DNA from: Gammaproteobacteria bacterium
GTDB taxonomy: Bacteria; Pseudomonadota; Gammaproteobacteria; SMWH01
Assembly: GCA_004357005.1 (NCBI GenBank)
Contig: SMWH01000069.1
Location: 1-5,852, forward strand
DNA: 5,852 nucleotides
Reading direction: 5' to 3'
Part shown: positions 5,101 through 5,852 of the stretch, piece by piece
How the letters are laid out: the number at the start of each line of letters is the position of its first letter
Position numbering within the stretch: the stretch's first letter is position 1
Position numbers and translations under genes: made by a program
The notes under the pieces: model-generated
What the model was told of the DNA's origin: nothing
Seen by the model: only the letters and a program-made list of their open reading frames with translations
Database searches by the model: none

Positions 5101-5852
5101 GTGAGTATCAAGAAGCCATTGGGCGCGACGATCATCAAGACGGTCCGGCCAAGGGGATCCGGCGGTGGTTGTTTGCGACCAACCACAAGGACATCGGCAC
5201 TCTTTATCTGGTGTTCTCGCTGATCATGTTTATTACCGGCGGGTTGATGGCCATGATCATCCGGGCCGAACTGTTCCAGCCGGGTCTGCAGGTGGTGGAC
5301 CCCGGATTTTTCAACTCCATGACCACCATGCACGCGTTGATCATGGTGTTCGGCGCCGTGATGCCGGCCTTCGTCGGCCTGGCCAACTGGATGATCCCGA
5401 TGATGGTGGGCGCGCCGGATATGGCGCTGCCGCGTTTGAACAACTGGAGCTTCTGGATTCTCCCCTTTGCTTTTGCGATCCTGCTCTCCACGCTGTTCAT
5501 GGAAGGCGGCGGACCGGCAGCCGGCTGGACCATGTACCCGCCGCTCATGCTCCAGACCGGAGACGCGCTGCCCTTTGTGATTTTCTCGATTCACCTGATG
5601 GGCATGTCCTCGATCATGGGCGCCATCAACATCATCGCCACGATTCTGAACATGCGCGCGCCTGGGCTGCACTTGATGCAGATGCCGCTGTTCGTATGGA
5701 CCTGGCTGATTACGGCTTTCCTGCTGATTGCCGTGATGCCGGTGCTGGCCGGCGCCGTCACCATGCTGCTCACCGACGGATTCTTTGGTACCAGTTTCTT
5801 CGATGCGGCAGGTGGTGGCGACCCGGTATTGTTCCAGCATATCTTCTGGTTC
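5097..5852 (+). CDS. coxA: Cytochrome c oxidase subunit I, N-terminal 252 residues (partial)
   Basis: The frame is open from ATG 5097 to the window edge. Subunit I is the catalytic membrane core of the haem-copper oxidase, holding haem a and the haem a3/CuB oxygen-reducing site. The fragment shows WLFATNHKDIGTLYLVF (24-40) at the start of the first helix and the low-spin haem ligand His79 in MTTMHALIMVFG. The D-channel segment GAPDMALPRLNNWSFW (105-120) follows, with the entry Asp108 and the Asn pair at 115-116, then EGGGPAAGWTMYPPL (136-150). The fragment ends at QHIFWF, immediately before the expected GHPEVY motif with the D-channel Glu and the CuB His, so it is canonical A-type as far as it goes. 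The start overlaps the stop of a 28-codon ORF by ATGA, and a REP element sits in the 97-base gap after coxB. Other subunits and assembly genes would be expected downstream. Confidence 0.96.
   Translation, partial: MSEYQEAIGRDDHQDGPAKGIRRWLFATNHKDIGTLYLVFSLIMFITGGLMAMIIRAELFQPGLQVVDPGFFNSMTTMHALIMVFGAVMPAFVGLANWMIPMMVGAPDMALPRLNNWSFWILPFAFAILLSTLFMEGGGPAAGWTMYPPLMLQTGDALPFVIFSIHLMGMSSIMGAINIIATILNMRAPGLHLMQMPLFVWTWLITAFLLIAVMPVLAGAVTMLLTDGFFGTSFFDAAGGGDPVLFQHIFWF

Noticed and set aside
5076..5840. Minus-strand ORF of 254 codons opposite coxA
   Set aside because: It is antisense to clear coxA coding sequence, with the same His/Gln/Arg-rich composition and no domain.

Overview
The window reads as a stretch of a gammaproteobacterial chromosome, moderately GC-rich, with every supported gene on the + strand. 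The order petA-petB-petC-sspA-sspB is the typical gammaproteobacterial cluster in which the cytochrome bc1 operon sits next to the stringent starvation protein pair. No plasmid, phage or transposase gene is visible. The exact genus cannot be read from the sequence.

Layout. Positions 1-182 hold the last 59 codons of the Rieske iron-sulfur protein (petA). Positions 182-1432 hold a complete one-piece cytochrome b (petB), and 1425-2192 hold cytochrome c1 (petC). These three are tightly coupled, with a 1-base TGATG overlap and then an 8-base overlap. A 211-base gap (2193-2403) carries an echo of the petC 3' end, a palindrome, nested inverted repeats and a possible 42-codon ORF. sspA (2404-3030, GTG start) and sspB (3177-3551) follow. 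Next comes a leader with a possible sigma70-type promoter (3581-3609) and an N-terminal fragment of a DUF2244 membrane protein (3654-3851). coxB (3872-4999) encodes a cytochrome c oxidase subunit II with a fused C-terminal cytochrome c domain (caa3 type). A 97-base spacer holds a REP-type palindrome with tandem 15-base repeats, read through by a 28-codon ORF that ends on the coxA start. coxA (5097-5852) runs off the right edge.

How the genes fit together. The bc1 complex oxidises quinol and passes electrons through the Rieske centre and cytochrome c1 to soluble or tethered cytochrome c. The caa3 oxidase takes electrons through the fused haem c domain and CuA of subunit II to the haem/Cu site of subunit I, reducing oxygen. 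The window therefore places complex III and a terminal oxidase side by side. Between them lie SspA (RNA-polymerase-binding regulator) and SspB (ClpXP adaptor for ssrA-tagged proteins).

No wholly new system is evident: the genes are ordinary respiratory and stress genes. The points most worth a second look are at the junctions. They are the REP insertion between coxB and coxA with its coupled small ORF, the truncated DUF2244 gene jammed against coxB, and the petC tail echo.
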